Below, in pieces: positions 1-11,469 of a stretch of DNA of 64,000 nt. The position numbers were made by a program, and so were the translations under genes. The stretch's first letter is position 1. Each line of letters starts with the position of its first letter. The DNA is taken from positions 321,041 through 385,040 of the forward strand of contig JAVSML010025534.1 of NCBI GenBank assembly GCA_038503035.1. Direction: 5' to 3'. The notes under the pieces were generated by a model. It had not been told where the DNA came from. It worked only from the letters and a program-made list of their open reading frames with translations, and ran no database searches. The stretch comes from Crocodylus rhombifer (lineage: Eukaryota > Chordata > Crocodylia > Crocodylidae).

Positions 1-529
1 CACTGGATTAGAGCCTGATAACCTCCCTACTTGTTGCCTCAACTGTCTGAAACAAAAAGTAGTGCTCTGTACACATGAACTTGCTGTGAATTTTGTTTTG
101 CTGTATTTCTGTTCTAACAGATATCAAGGAAGTTAACCCCCCCCCATTAAAATTAACTCACAATGTTTCCTAAATTTATCACCTCTTAATGCAGCTACTA
201 AAATTAATGCATGGTGATTACAGCACATTAATGAATGTGTAGATGTCCCCAGTGTAAAGTAGATCCCCACCAGAGAATCAGTCTTATTTTTTTATTGTTA
301 TCTTATTCTAGGTATTGTTGTCATACAGTTTGATGCTTCTTCCTTTATTTCCATACCTGTGTTATAGAATGAGCTATACTAGGCAGTGTTAATACTCTAA
401 TCTTGAGTGTTATCATCAGTCTCTATAATGCCATTTATACAATGTTCTTTATATACTATGATGTCCAGATTTTCCTCTTTGTTCTCCATGTATTTTGCAT
501 TTATATATAGACAACAAATGTACATGACA
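1..529. other. No recognised feature
   Basis: AT-rich single-copy-looking DNA. I see no element ends, coding pattern or RNA gene here. Confidence 0.5.
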
Positions 530-706
530 AACTGCCTTAATATTTTTCTTCGTCCATCTTGGTTGCGCCTAATAGGAGTTCCTATCCCTTCTTTGGAATT
601 GAGCCTCTCTCCCTATTCTCATCCTAATTGCTTATTAGCTAGTAGCTTTTTGCTGCCATCCCACACAAAACCTGTTTTAAAGCAGTCCTCACTAGTTTAG
701 CCAGAT
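530..706 (-). repeat. Possible internal LINE fragment, antisense
   Basis: Short phrases ending near 700 resemble, by eye, internal CR1-type LINE sequence read on the minus strand. It lies directly before a clear CR1 3' end. The match is weak and a repeat-library alignment would be needed; it may instead be unique sequence. Confidence 0.25.
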
Positions 707-709
707 AAT

Positions 710-1280
710 GTCATAGAATCATAGACAATGAGGGTTGGAAGGGACCTCAGGAGGTCATCTAGTCTAATCCCCTGCAAAAAGTAGGACCATGCCCAACTAG
801 ATCATCCCAGCCAAGGCTTTGTTTAGCTGGGCCTTAAAAACCTTCAAGGATGGAGATTCCACCACCTCTCTAGGAAACCCATTCCAGTGCTTCACCACCC
901 TCCTAGTGAGAGAGGTTTTCCTAATATCCAACCTGAACTTCCTTTGCTGCAACTTGAGACCATTGCTCCTTCTTCTGTCATCTGCTACTGCTGAGAACTG
1001 TCCAGCTTCATCTTCTTTGTAAGCACCCTTCACGTAGTTAAATGTTGCTATCAATTCCCACCTCAATCCTTTCTCCAGACTAAATAAGCCCAGTTCCCTC
1101 AGCCTCTCTTTACAAGTCATGTGCCCCAGCCCCCTACCCATTTTCATTGCCCTCCACCAGACTCTCTCCAACTTGTCCACATCCTTTCTGTAGTAGAGGG
1201 CCCAAAACTGAACACGTGTTACTCCAGATGTGGCCTCAACAGTGCAGAATAGAGGGGAATAAGCACTTCACTCTTTCTGT
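710..1280 (-). mobile_element. CR1 LINE, 5'-truncated 3' end
   Basis: The 3' end faces the low coordinate: catagaatcatag at 712, then the CR1-type phrase ggttggaagggacctcagg. On the minus strand, 1180-797 encodes the C-terminal part of CR1 ORF2, with a KLERVWWRA segment (usually KLERVQRRAT), LRELGLFSLEK, FRLDIRK and a final LAGMI. Homology continues to about 1280 in a weaker state. It is a dead fragment, cut off at its 5' side as most CR1 copies are. Confidence 0.92.
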
Positions 1281-1363
1281 TGGCAACACTCTTACTAATG
1301 TACTCTTTCTGATCTTTGACCCATCCTTATATAGTGGTCTGTTTTCCTGGAGCATAAATCTGT

Positions 1364-1424
1364 AAAAAATTATTAGACATCTAGAAAAGAGGAAACTATG
1401 GAAGAACTGGGGTTATTTGGTCTG
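1364..1424 (+). repeat. CR1-like 60-bp piece duplicated at 2661-2721
   Basis: About 58 bp that match 2661-2721 with roughly two substitutions. It corresponds to the CR1 ORF2 stretch around the GLFSLEK motif. The rest of the old CR1 is not found next to it, so this is an isolated copy. Confidence 0.7.
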
Positions 1425-1528
1425 AGGTTATTTCTGTAGAGAAAAGCACATAGGATGGCATGACCAAACCTGAAGCAATACATGTGTAGGGGATGATATT
1501 ACTTGAACAAATTCATTAATCAGTAAAT

Positions 1529-1872
1529 TGTTATGGTGCGTGTCATCAGACATGGTTGCTAATGCTGAAAGTATGTAGAATGATATAATCAAAACTGAGC
1601 ACAAAGGACATAAAGACTAATTATAAAGGTCAGCAATATGCAAGTAGTAATATGCAATTATGTATACCTGATGTCAGCACTTCTAATGGATATAAAAAGT
1701 AAAGTATAAATGCACTTTGGATTTGTGTTTACACCTACACTGTCCCTGCTGTCATCCAGTCTGATCACCTGGCTGATAGAATGAATAAAGACTACACTAA
1801 GTTTATACATAGCAGCTACTCAGTTGTACTTATTCAAACCATGTTGTAGTAGGACCTAACAGAGTAACAACA
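1529..1872 (+). mobile_element. Probable solo LTR (344 bp)
   Basis: It begins TGTTATGG and ends GTAACAACA, so it has TG...CA ends. A TATA-like gtataaatg lies near 1704 and a polyadenylation signal aataaa near 1783, about 90 bp before the 3' end. The flanks are taaat (1524-1528) and caaat (1873-1877), a 5-bp target duplication with one mismatch. The architecture resembles the firmer 331-bp LTR at 49198. No internal retroviral region is present. Another reading is unique AT-rich sequence with chance ends. Confidence 0.42.
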
Positions 1873-1949
1873 CAAATAATTATAGTTTTAGTAGAAGATC
1901 TCATCTCTCTCATCTACTAGAAATTTTTCTGAGTATTGCAAAAAGATAA

Positions 1950-3165
1950 TGGATAAAAGAGAGTTTGTTATATTTAATTCAGACATTCAGAAAACCTTTG
2001 ATGAAATCCCTTCAAAGAGGCCATCAAGGAAAATACCTCATCTTGGTAGGTGAGAGTTATATTGCTTTCTTGGATCCCACATTATTAAAGGGACAGGAAA
2101 TAAAGAGAATAAAGAGTAAGAATTTCTTAGTAGTTTTCAGCATGGCAAATGTTTAATATGGAGGAGCTGCATGGATCCATGTAATGATTGGTATAGCTTA
2201 ACTTATCATTTATTCATGAACTATGAGATGACAGCATTTGAAGATGGCAAAACTGTTTCATTTAGTCATGCTCTGAGAAGGTTGGGAAGAATTCCAGAAG
2301 ACTTAATAATGCTACATGATTAGGCATCAAAACGATCTGAAATAAATCAGATATAATTAAAAATGGACGAGCATAAAGTACTGCACTTAGGAGGGAAAAA
2401 TCAAATGTACAAATATAACAAGAGAAAAGACTAGCTAGGGTGAAGCACTACAGAAAATGACCTTGGAGTGATAGTGCTTGCAAGCTGAATATGAGTCAGG
2501 AGTGTGCTATTGTTCAAAAGAAAAAATAGCATAGTAGGATGTATTAGCAGGAATTCATATGCAAATCAAGGGAAGCCTCACCCAGAGCACCGTGCCCAAT
2601 TTTGGCACTGTACTTCAAGAAAGATGTGGAAAGCTGGAAAAATTCCAGAGGAGAGAAACAAAAAAATTATTAGACATCTAGAAAAGAGGAGACTGTGGAA
2701 GAACTGGGGTTATTTGGTCTGGAGACAAGAAGACTGAGTAGATCTTGGATAACTGTTCAAATACAGAAGTGGGTATTAAAAAGAGGATGGTGATGATATA
2801 TTGTTTGGGTCTGGAAGGGTCAGCAGAGAAGAGAATGGTATTAAATTGAAATAAGGGAAATTTAGATTGAAAATGAAGTTGTTTCTAATTCTGTGGATAG
2901 TTCAGCACTGGAACAAATTACCTAGAGCAGTGGTCTCCAAACTGTTTGATTGCGCACCCCTATCAGTAAAACATTTTTGAGAACGCACCCCCAATATATG
3001 TATATTTATATAAATATACATCTAAATAGAAGTTCTAATATTTTCTTCCTGCACACCAATGGATCGTCTTGCGCACCCCCTGGGGTGCACGCACCCTACT
3101 TTGGAGACCACTGACCTAGAAGATTGTGGAATCTCAATCATTTGGAAACTTTAAAATGAAGGCTT
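1950..3165 (+). mobile_element. Ancient CR1/L3-type LINE, interrupted by a hAT element
   Basis: Degenerate reverse-transcriptase sequence. A block near 1965-2005 corresponds to the RT motif usually read as YLDFSKAFDTVPH. Nucleotide phrases at 2360-2400 match the KCKVLHLG region, and 2580-2735 matches the segment before and through GLFSLEK. The 3' part resumes at 3114 after a 186-bp transposon. Stops and indels are everywhere. By divergence it is among the oldest insertions in the window. Confidence 0.75.
2928..3113. mobile_element. Non-autonomous hAT-type transposon (186 bp) with 8-bp TSD
   Basis: The terminal inverted repeats are cagtggtctccaaa at the left and its exact reverse complement at the right (14 bp perfect). 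The flanks are acctagag (2920-2927) and acctagaa (3114-3121), an 8-bp duplication with one mismatch. CAGTGGT-type ends and 8-bp duplications are characteristic of hAT elements. The interior is AT-rich with no ORF, so it would have needed a transposase in trans. Joining the two flanks restores the CR1 sequence it interrupted. Confidence 0.9.
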
Positions 3166-3705
3166 TCTTGCTTTCTTTCTCTCTCTCTTTCTTTACTCTC
3201 CCCTCCAAAAAAGGCTCAGGGCAGCTTATTATAAGAGCAAATAAAGTAATAAAAAGAGATAAAAAATTAAATAAAATAGTAAAATGATAAAATTTCCCCA
3301 AACAATCCCTCAAAACGTAATCCTGTCTTCTAAGGCTGCCCAGATAAGAAGCTGAGAAGTGACTACCAAAATCAACCACCCAGGAATTTTTCCAGAATGA
3401 ATCTGCTCCATAGGAAAGTTGCTCTTGGCTGACCTTAGGGGCTTTGATGGGATATAAAAGAGGAGGTGGCCCCTTAGGTATGTAGTTCCTGGGCTATGTA
3501 GAACTTTATAGGTCAATACGAGCACCTTGAATTGTGCCTGGAAAGCTACTAGAACCCAGTGCAGACTCTGAAGCATGGAGGTTATGTGTTTCTGGTAGCT
3601 CACCGCTGTTAGGAGATAGACTGTTACTTTCTGCACCAATTGCAGCTGCTAGATAATCCTCAAGGGGACATTAGAGAAACATTTGTCTGGGATGGTTAAG
3701 TTGAT
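3166..3705 (-). mobile_element. L2-like LINE 3' end, antisense
   Basis: The minus-strand translation between about 3650 and 3330 carries the tract SLHWVLVAFQAQFKVLVLTY followed by YLRGHLL and PSKPLRSA. This is the signature C-terminal RT/thumb region of L2-type LINEs (usual form LHWLPVxxRIQFK). The tail near 3200 reads, on the minus strand, taagctgccctgagcc, which resembles reptile L2 3' ends, with A/T-rich repeats beside it. One long frame (3639-3310) is open but lacks the upstream RT. It is truncated. Confidence 0.7.
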
Positions 3706-3923
3706 CTGCCCTGAGCAGGGACTGTAGCAGGTGATCTCTTGAAGTTTCCTCCATCCTTTATTTTTTCTATGACTCTGACAAATGCAATATAATTATATGT
3801 ATAGTAAAAGAAATAATTTAAAGTCAATATGTGTTCAAACATTGCTATAACTAGGTGAACAAGCAAGCACACAAAAAAGCATCAGTATTGATAGCTCACT
3901 TAGAACCTCAGCCTAATGTATGG

Positions 3924-6807
3924 TGTGGGAGCTGAGGGAATAGTTCTCCATCAGCAGGACAGGAAGATGAGGGCCACAGTAGGAGGACTCAGGAGCCTAT
4001 ATACTAACACCAGGAGCACGGGGAAGAAGTAGGAGGAGCTAGCCCTCCTACTCTCCAGTGTACACTTTGATCTAGTAGGGATTACAGAGACCTGGTGAGA
4101 CGCCACACATAACTGGAGTGTAGCTAGAGATGGCTACACCCTGCATAGAAGGGACTGGGTGTGGAAGAAAGGTTGAGGCATTGCTTTCTATGTGAAAGAG
4201 CAGTACATTTCCATGGAGGCCGAAATCGGCTCCAGAAATTGGCAGCTTGAAACCATCTGGGTCAAGTTGCAGTGACCGGGGGGGGGGGGGGGAAGGAAGG
4301 GCATGGCAAGAGAGACCTACTGTATACTACAGACCACCAAACCTGGGGTAGTTCACCTGATCTGGACTTCACCCGAGAATTGACTGAGGCTGCTTGTGCA
4401 CATGAGATGGTCATCATGGGTGATTTTAATTATCCAGACATCTCCTGGGAGGAGCACTTGGCCAAGTTGGAATGGTCACAATCCTTCCTGACCTGTGTCG
4501 AGGAGCTCTTCCTGACTCAGGAGGTGCATGGGCTAACCTGAGGTGATGCTGTGCTAGACTTAGTCCTGGCCAAAGGAAATGACTTGGTGACTGACTTAAA
4601 TATAGAGGGACATCTGGGCGACAGTGACCATAAAACCATCATTTTCACTGTCCAACTTAAGGCAGATAAATTGGATAGCAGGATTAAAGTTTTGGACTTA
4701 AAAAATGCAAATTTCAACAAGCTTAGGTCACTAGTAGGCCAAGTGCTGCAGGACCAGGGGTCAAAGGTGAACGGTGTGTATGAAGAGTGGTTGTTCCTTA
4801 AGAACATGATCCTTGAAGGAAGTCCATTCCCATGTGGAGAAAAGGTAACAGAAGGGCTGGGAAACCCTCTTGGCTAAATAGGAAAATCACGGTCCTCTTA
4901 AGAAAGAAGAAAAAGGCTTATAAACAATGGATGCTTGGGGCAGGACTATGCCACAGTGACCTGTGTTTGCAGGGAACAGATAAATAAGACAGGCTAAAGT
5001 GGCGACTGAACTTAGATTAGCAACAGGAATCAAGGACAACAAGAAGTCCTTCTTTAGGTACATAGGGAACAGGAGGAAAACAAATGGGAGTGTGGGGCCA
5101 TTGCTCAGCAACTCAGGAGAACCGGTTACTGGCAGCCGGAAGAAAGCTGAACTCCTGAATGACTACTTCACCTCGGTCTTTCACCAGACCAAGGGGAAAA
5201 CAACATGAGGTAGAGCAGAGGATGAGCACAATAGGAATAATTGCCTTTCTACTATTGCCATAGAATTGGTGTATGAGCAATTAACAAAATTACTCAACAG
5301 GACCGGATGATCTTCATCTGAGTGCTGAAGGAGCTGGACGAATTCATTGTAGAACCCCTGGCAAAACTCTTCCACAACTCATGGCACTCTGGAGAAGAGC
5401 CTTAGGACTGGAAGAGGACCAGTGTTGTGCCTATCCACAAGAAGAGCAGGAGGGAGGACCTGGGTAACTATAGGCCAATCAGTTTAACTTCCATCCTAGA
5501 GAAAATCCTAGAAAATTTCATTAAGTAGTCTATTTGCAATAAGCTTGCAGAAGGTAAGATTCTGAATAACAGCCAGTGTGGCTTAGTTGCGGGCAGGTCT
5601 TGCCTTACTGACCTCATCTTCTATGTCCAGGTACCTCACCAGCTGGACATGAGAGAGCAGGTTGACATTATATACCTTGACTTCCAAAAGGCCTTGGATC
5701 CCACAATGCCCTCACGGGAAAACTGGAAGATTGTGGGCTTAACTCTGAGCCAGTTAGGTGGGTGAGAAACTGGCTGCAGGATAAGACCCAGAGAGTCATA
5801 CTGAACAGATCTGTGTTATCCTGGTGAGAAGTGGGAAACAGTGTCCCATAGGGGTCAGTGCTTGTCCAGTACTTTTCAATGTCTTTATTAACAATTTGGA
5901 TGTGGGGGTGAACAGCTCACTGGCCAAGTTCACGGATGATACCAAGTTACGGGGAAACGTGGTCACGCTTGAAGATAGGCTACAGTTATAGATGGACCTA
6001 GACAGGTTAGCAAATTGGGCAGATCAAAACCTGATGAAGTTCATCATTGAGAAATGTAAAGTGCTCCACCTCAGGATGAGCAACCCCCAATACACATACA
6101 GGGTTGGTGGCAGCAAATTGACCAGCACCACAAATGAAAGGGACCTGGGGGTAATAATAGTCCACAGTATGAATATGAGGTTGCAGTGCAATTCTGTAGC
6201 CAGTATGACAAATAATACTCTGGCTTGTATCAATCGATGCATCTCTAGAAAAACCAAGGAGGTGATTCTTCCGCTTTGCTCGGCACTGGTGAGACCACAG
6301 CTGGAGTACTGTGTCCAGTTCTGGGCACCACACTTTAACAAGGGCATGGACAAGCTTGAGAGAGTCCAAAGAAGAGCCACCCGTATGATCAGAGTCTTAC
6401 ACAGGAAAGGCTGAGGGATCTGGGACTTTTCAGCCTGAGGAAAAGAAAGCTGAGAGGGGACCTGGTAGCACCTTATCGCTGCACTAGAGGAGTACATCCA
6501 GGGCTCAGTGAGCAACTGATCACCAGGGCACCCAAGGGGAAGATGAGGAGTAATGGCCACAAGCTCCTGGAAGATCGATTCAGGCTCAACATTAGGAAGA
6601 ACTTCTTCACAGTCAGGGTGTCCAGACTGTGGAATAAGCGCCCCCCAGAGGTGGTGCAATCACCTACCCTGGAAATCTTCAAGAGGAGACTGGACAGTCA
6701 CCTTGCTGGGGTCACCTGACCCCAAGTTATCTTTCCTGCCTGGTGCAGGGGGCTGGATCCGATGATCTTCCAAGGTCCCTTCCAGCCTGACAATGTGAAT
6801 CTATGAA
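3924..6807 (+). mobile_element. CR1 LINE, 2.9 kb, 5'-truncated, both ORF2 domains present
   Basis: It starts in the CR1 region around the ORF1/ORF2 junction and ends with the CR1 tail: gaggtcc-type phrase ccaaggtcccttccagcc, then gaatctatgaaaa. Endonuclease, linker, reverse transcriptase and 3' UTR follow in normal order. A run of 15 G (4278-4292) interrupts the endonuclease part. It is the same subfamily as the antisense copy at 32230-36110. Many frameshifts make it inactive. Old CR1-like sequence continues just downstream, so it may have landed in an earlier CR1. Confidence 0.95.
4018..6720 (+). pseudogene. CR1 ORF2 remnant (endonuclease + reverse transcriptase)
   Basis: Intact ORF2 of this family encodes an APE-type endonuclease and a reverse transcriptase that copies its own RNA at a nicked target. 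Visible motifs in order are: GDFNYPDISW at about 4420 and GDSDHKT at about 4618 (endonuclease catalytic core, GDFN and SDH); RYIGNRRKTNGSVGPLL at 5060 and LLNDYFTSVFH at 5152 (linker); NYRPISLTSI at about 5465; YLDFQKALD near 5673; FTDDTKL near 5935, the family version of the catalytic FADD box; and RDLGVII and the KLERVQRRATRMI thumb segment up to about 6400. The longest open stretch is 140 aa (5992-6414). Frames change at least six times and stops occur within blocks. Confidence 0.93.
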
Positions 6808-6829
6808 AATAGAGTTCCAGATGACAGCA

Positions 6830-7035
6830 TGTATAAAAAGGGGATAAAATATCGAAGATGATAGTATGATGGTGTTTAGACCACATATATGACTTCACCT
6901 TGAATACTTTGATATATTCTGTTCATGCTATCAAGAATACATCAGAAACAGATGAAGATCGGAGACAAAATCATTGGATGTTTGGAAAGATTATATGAGA
7001 AGAAGTCAGTATATCTATCTTCAAAATGGAGATAA
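6830..7035 (+). repeat. Old CR1-like fragment
   Basis: Weak nucleotide resemblance to the CR1 segment around the LEYC and KDVEKLERVQ codons. Phrases such as gtatgatggtgtttagacc and atgaagatcgg run in the expected order. It could be the continuation of an older LINE split by the CR1 above. Confirmation needs alignment. Confidence 0.4.
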
Positions 7036-8480
7036 ATTGTTGTAAGGATATTGTGAAGCTCATTTATATTTCCCCCTAGCTGTTTGTTTTACTTTTAAGA
7101 GACTATCAATAGAAACATGGACCAGATTAAAATGTCAAATGGCTTCATTATATGTAAGTAGGCATTTAGGATGTGGCTCCAATGTGTTTCCTTGGAAGGC
7201 CGGAATAATTTTATGCTAGTGTTTTAACCTGAAGCCAAGGCTGAACAGCTCCTTTTAAAACATAAAGCACTAAGTAATATGATTGTCTAGTCGTTTACAT
7301 GACATATGCTATCCCCTCCCCCAATTAATTGTGGAGCTGCTTGACTTTCAGTGAAGCATGGCACTGATCACTGAGTGGTTTTTTTTAGATTAAAATCCTT
7401 TATCTATCCTCTGCTAAAAAGGGTAAGCCACCACAGATTTCCTGGAGTCTACTGAAACAGAGGCTCCCTTGGGGGGAATAAAGGCATTGCTGTTCACAGT
7501 GCACCTGTTAGCTAAGGTCTGTCTGGATGAGCTTTTTGAAAAACAGAAAAAGCTGGAAGGAAAGCTAAGTGGCCTAAGAATTGAAAAGTGGTGCAGGTCA
7601 TGTGACAACAGCTGAAATTCTCAACTGCACTGAAGTGTGTGTCGCTAATATTAAGGAAGACTTTGTGTGACCCGCTGAAAATGTTTCTAGCCGTCTGGAA
7701 ACAAATGGGAAGCAGCCATCCAGGCATTTGAGCAGAGATTGAAAAATAGGAAGAAAAAAAATATTACCAAGCTTTTGTTAAGTTGCAAGTAGCATTATCC
7801 TTTGAATGTAACTACCTGCCACATTTCACCTGTAAATAACTATCTGAATGAATTTGTGCTCTTGAATGTTCATGAAAAGCAAATTTTAGACCAGCAATGA
7901 GGATTTGCTTAAGCCCTGACACAGCAAACCTTTTAAATATTGTACAAAGGATTTTACTGACTTGGCACTAGCATCAGACAATAATATTGTTGTGAATAAA
8001 TGACATACACTTTGGGAGGAGGCAGTTTGGAGAAGTGAAGTCATGCATACATATGACAGATGACCAATTACAGCTCGAAAAATGAATCACGAGTGTTGAA
8101 TACTTCTTTTGAAAGAAATCCATGGGCTGAAATTTGTTCAGACAAGACAAAGTTGAATAGAGAGCAAGTAAATAATGTTTGCAGTTTGCTCTTGAATGCA
8201 AAATAATCGCTTCATTTGCTGAATTATCAATTCTTTAGTTCTTTGTTTGTTTGGTCAGTTCTGCAAACCAACTAGGAGGTATAGGCCCCGCTGGAGTATG
8301 GATGAACACAGCACAAACCAAAGTAAACCTGAAAACTGAATTAGGCTTATAATGCATGGTCTACACAGAAGGGTTGGAATAGTATCTCAGTAGTCTTAGA
8401 GGTGCCTCCATGGCCAACAGATAGAGACTGAATTGATAAGATCAGTACAGGCCAACAACACAAAGATCAGAGTGGCCAAC
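7036..8480. other. No recognised repeat; single-copy-looking DNA
   Basis: Average base composition, no element ends and no ORF with homology. Some CpG-containing stretches (7500-7740) look less decayed than nearby repeats. I see no splice-bounded exon. Nothing else can be supported. Confidence 0.45.
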
Positions 8481-8484
8481 AAAC

Positions 8485-9206
8485 AAATGTCGGTGCTACG
8501 TTGGATAGCACTACAGAAGAAAGAGACTTGGGGGTCATCATTGACCACAAGATGAACATGAGCCTCCAATGCGATGCTGCGGCTAGTAAAGCGACCAAAA
8601 CGCTGGCTTGCATCCATAGATGCTTCTCAAGCAACTCCTGGGACGTCATTCTCCCCTTGTACTCAGCCTTGGTGAGGCCGCAGCTGGAGTACTGCGTCCA
8701 GTTTTGGGCTCCACAATTCAAAAAGGATGTGGAGAAGCTTGTGAGAGTCCAGAGGAGAGCCACGCGCATGATCAGAGGTCAGGAAAACAGATCTTACGAT
8801 GACAGGCTGAGAGCCACGGGACTCTTTAGCCTGGAAAAGCGCAGGCTCGGGGTGATCTGATGGCCACCTATAAGTTTATCAGGGGTGACCACCAGGATCT
8901 GGGGAAATGTTTGTTCACCAGAGCGCCCCAAGGGATGACGAGGTCGAACGGTCACAAACTCCTGCAAGACCATTTCAGGCTGGACATAAGGAAGAATTTC
9001 TTTACTGTCCGAGCCCCCAAGGTCTGGAACAGCCTGCCATCAGAGGTGGTTCAAGCACCTACATTGAACACCTTCAAGAGTAAATTGGATGCTTATCTTG
9101 CTGGGATGCTATGACCCCAGCTGACTTCCTGCCCTTTGGGCAGGGGGCTGGACTCGATGATCTCCCGAGGTCCCTTCCAGCCCTAATGTCTATGAAATCT
9201 ATGAAA
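8485..9206 (+). mobile_element. Young CR1 LINE 3' end
   Basis: It covers the last part of ORF2 and the 3' UTR. One frame (8501-8860) reads ERDLGVIIDHKMNMSL through LEYCVQFWAPQFKKD to GLFSLEKRRL. A small indel near 8850 moves the rest to another frame (8860-9114) with FRLDIRKNFFTVRAPKVWN and EVVQAPTLNTFKSKLDAYLA. Only one frameshift in about 620 bp means it is fairly recent. The tail has two near-identical 8-mers, tctatgaaatctatgaa, typical of CR1 termini. Confidence 0.96.
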
Positions 9207-9207
9207 T

Positions 9208-9541
9208 GTCCATATCTAATGGGAAGACTGCACTAATTGGTGAGAAGTAGGATGAGGGATGGTCTCACCTACTGATGTTTCACTAATTGCTGAGAACTAG
9301 GAAGTGTATGCTGTAAACATGAAGTTGTTTTGATTGGTGTATAAAATGTGGTTTGGGAACCCCAGCCCTTCCTCACCCAAGTGCTGAAGTTCAGGTAATT
9401 GGAGGGGTGGGGGGCAATCACCCACTCTGTGGGGTTCCTGCGACTCTGGCTCTGTGCCTCAATGGGCCGCATCTGGCTAGAGTGCTAGGAGTACCATGTG
9501 GAGGCAGAATTTTTTTTGCCTGTAAAATATCCCAAGGACAC
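9208..9541 (+). mobile_element. Weak LTR candidate downstream of CR1
   Basis: Starts tgtcc and ends ggaca, with CCAAT-like gattggt and TATA-like gtataaaatg near 9335-9348 in promoter-like spacing. No matching target duplication and no aataaa signal are seen, so this is only a possibility. Confidence 0.2.
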
Positions 9542-11460
9542 AGAAAACATCAGTTTTTCCCCTGGATAATCTAATGGCTTTGAAATTTTAGTCCACAAAT
9601 TTTTAACATGCTGATCCTAATACCTTTTTACTAAATGGCCCTGAGCTGGCCACTTACACCAGTTTTATGCTAACTTTACTGGTTGCAATATTTCTAGTGT
9701 GAATATGAGCAGAATCAGACAGAATAGCTAGGTTTCATTTTTCCTACAGGTCACACGATATATTAATACACAGTGCAGAATTGCACAATGCGAGCCAATA
9801 GTTTTCTGACTTGCCCCTAGAAAACACTGTGAAATTACTGATACGACATAATTTGGGATCTGAATGAAAAGATCTTTAATTTTTTTTGTCCTCATTTGGG
9901 ACCCCATTAGGAGGTACGTTTTTTCTTTTCCATTTATTATTATGAAAGATTTAGCTTTCTATATTTGTAGTCTTTTGAGTCTGGAATCCACTTCAGCCCT
10001 GAGTATAACATAAGTAGTTCTGTGTGTTTTTAATTTTTTTCTCCTTTCAAACACACTGCTATACCTGTGATTCTCATAGTGGAAAATTACAAAGAAAATG
10101 GGAAGTATTGTAGCTTATTCTGCTTAGCATGACTAAACAAAGTAATGACAGGATTCATACAAGCAAATCAACCCGAGGAATGAGGTTCCTTGTGGGTCTG
10201 AATCAAAGACCTACAAAGCTCATAGGGGCTAAGCACCCCCCTTGAAGTGGATGAAGAGCAGTGCAGAAATTTCTATCCCTCTGGGAGGAAGGCTCCAGCG
10301 TAAAATCAGCATCCATATCACTGAACCACACATCCTCCACTCACTGTTTTCTTTTAGCCCTACATATCCCTTCTCTTGGCTGCTCAGGAAGTCATCTGCA
10401 AAGGAATCTGACCTCTGGCATGGTGCTTAGATTACTGTGCTAAGGAGTCAGATGTAGGTTCACAACCTTTCTGGGGGAGGACAGTGTCTGGGGGAGTGCC
10501 CTGACCAACTGGCTATTAGGGCTGAAGCATGGCAGGGCTCTCCTCTTTTCCTGGACTTAAAAAGTTTACATGTACATGCCTGACCAATAAACATTTAATT
10601 GAGCCTGCTTGGTTTATTCAATGATGCTTACATAGCCACAGGGCAAAGGCAGGGCCAAAAATCCAGGTACCTGGCTAGTGAACTGCTGTTTAGGTGCACA
10701 AAGGGGAAGTGAATTCTGGCTTAGAAGACTTTCCACTGATGATAGGTCAAGCCTATGTGAGAGTTGTATGCAATTAATATATAATAACAACAGGTTAGGT
10801 GTGGTTTGCGGTCTCCCCGTGGGCTACCTGAGGCATTGCCTTGTCACAATTTATGTTGCTTTCCATCTTGTCCTATATTTTGAAGGTGGGACTCACTCCA
10901 TTTAAAGTACGCTTTTTCAGTACTGCTCCTCAAACGAACCTGACTAAATTGGTTGTGTAATTAATAAGCTTAAAATATATAAACTAGAACAGGATTTGGA
11001 AGGGTTTCACACTAATTAAGCTTTATGGAACGGTGAATTTCGATTACTGGATTGTTCTTATTTTATGTCAATCTTAAAAATCATAACTATATAAACTATA
11101 AAAATCTCACTCAACTTCCATGCAGAATCCTCTATAAACAGGCTCCTGACAATCTGGCTATAATTGGGCTATAATGCTCAATTTGACCCTCTGGGAAAGA
11201 TTGAGTGATATTCAGGGGGAAGCTTTTCCCTAAAATTGAGTAAGGAAATGTGGGGACCTTCTATTTGTGGGGTCAATTTAAAATTGGAAGAATACAGTAT
11301 TTTAACATAAAAATAACTGAATAATTCAAAAGATTGTCGCTCTTCTTGTTATGTTACAAAAAATATCTCTGTCACAGGAGAAACAGCTTGCATTTTCTGC
11401 CGGAGTTAAATGTCTCCAAAGATGGCTCTGGTCCTGGTGACTATCTGAAACAGCATTGAA
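9542..11460. other. No clear feature; scattered old repeat traces
   Basis: Mostly AT-rich. A decayed piece of a widespread repeat related to ggccaaat/gattctgctc phrases lies around 9640-9725. An aataaa with flanking sequence near 10585 could be a retroelement polyadenylation signal, but ends are not visible. Confidence 0.4.
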
Positions 11461-11469
11461 AGGACTTTG

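Noticed and set aside
6024..6659. 211-codon minus-strand frame
   Set aside because: Antisense of CR1 ORF2 on the plus strand.
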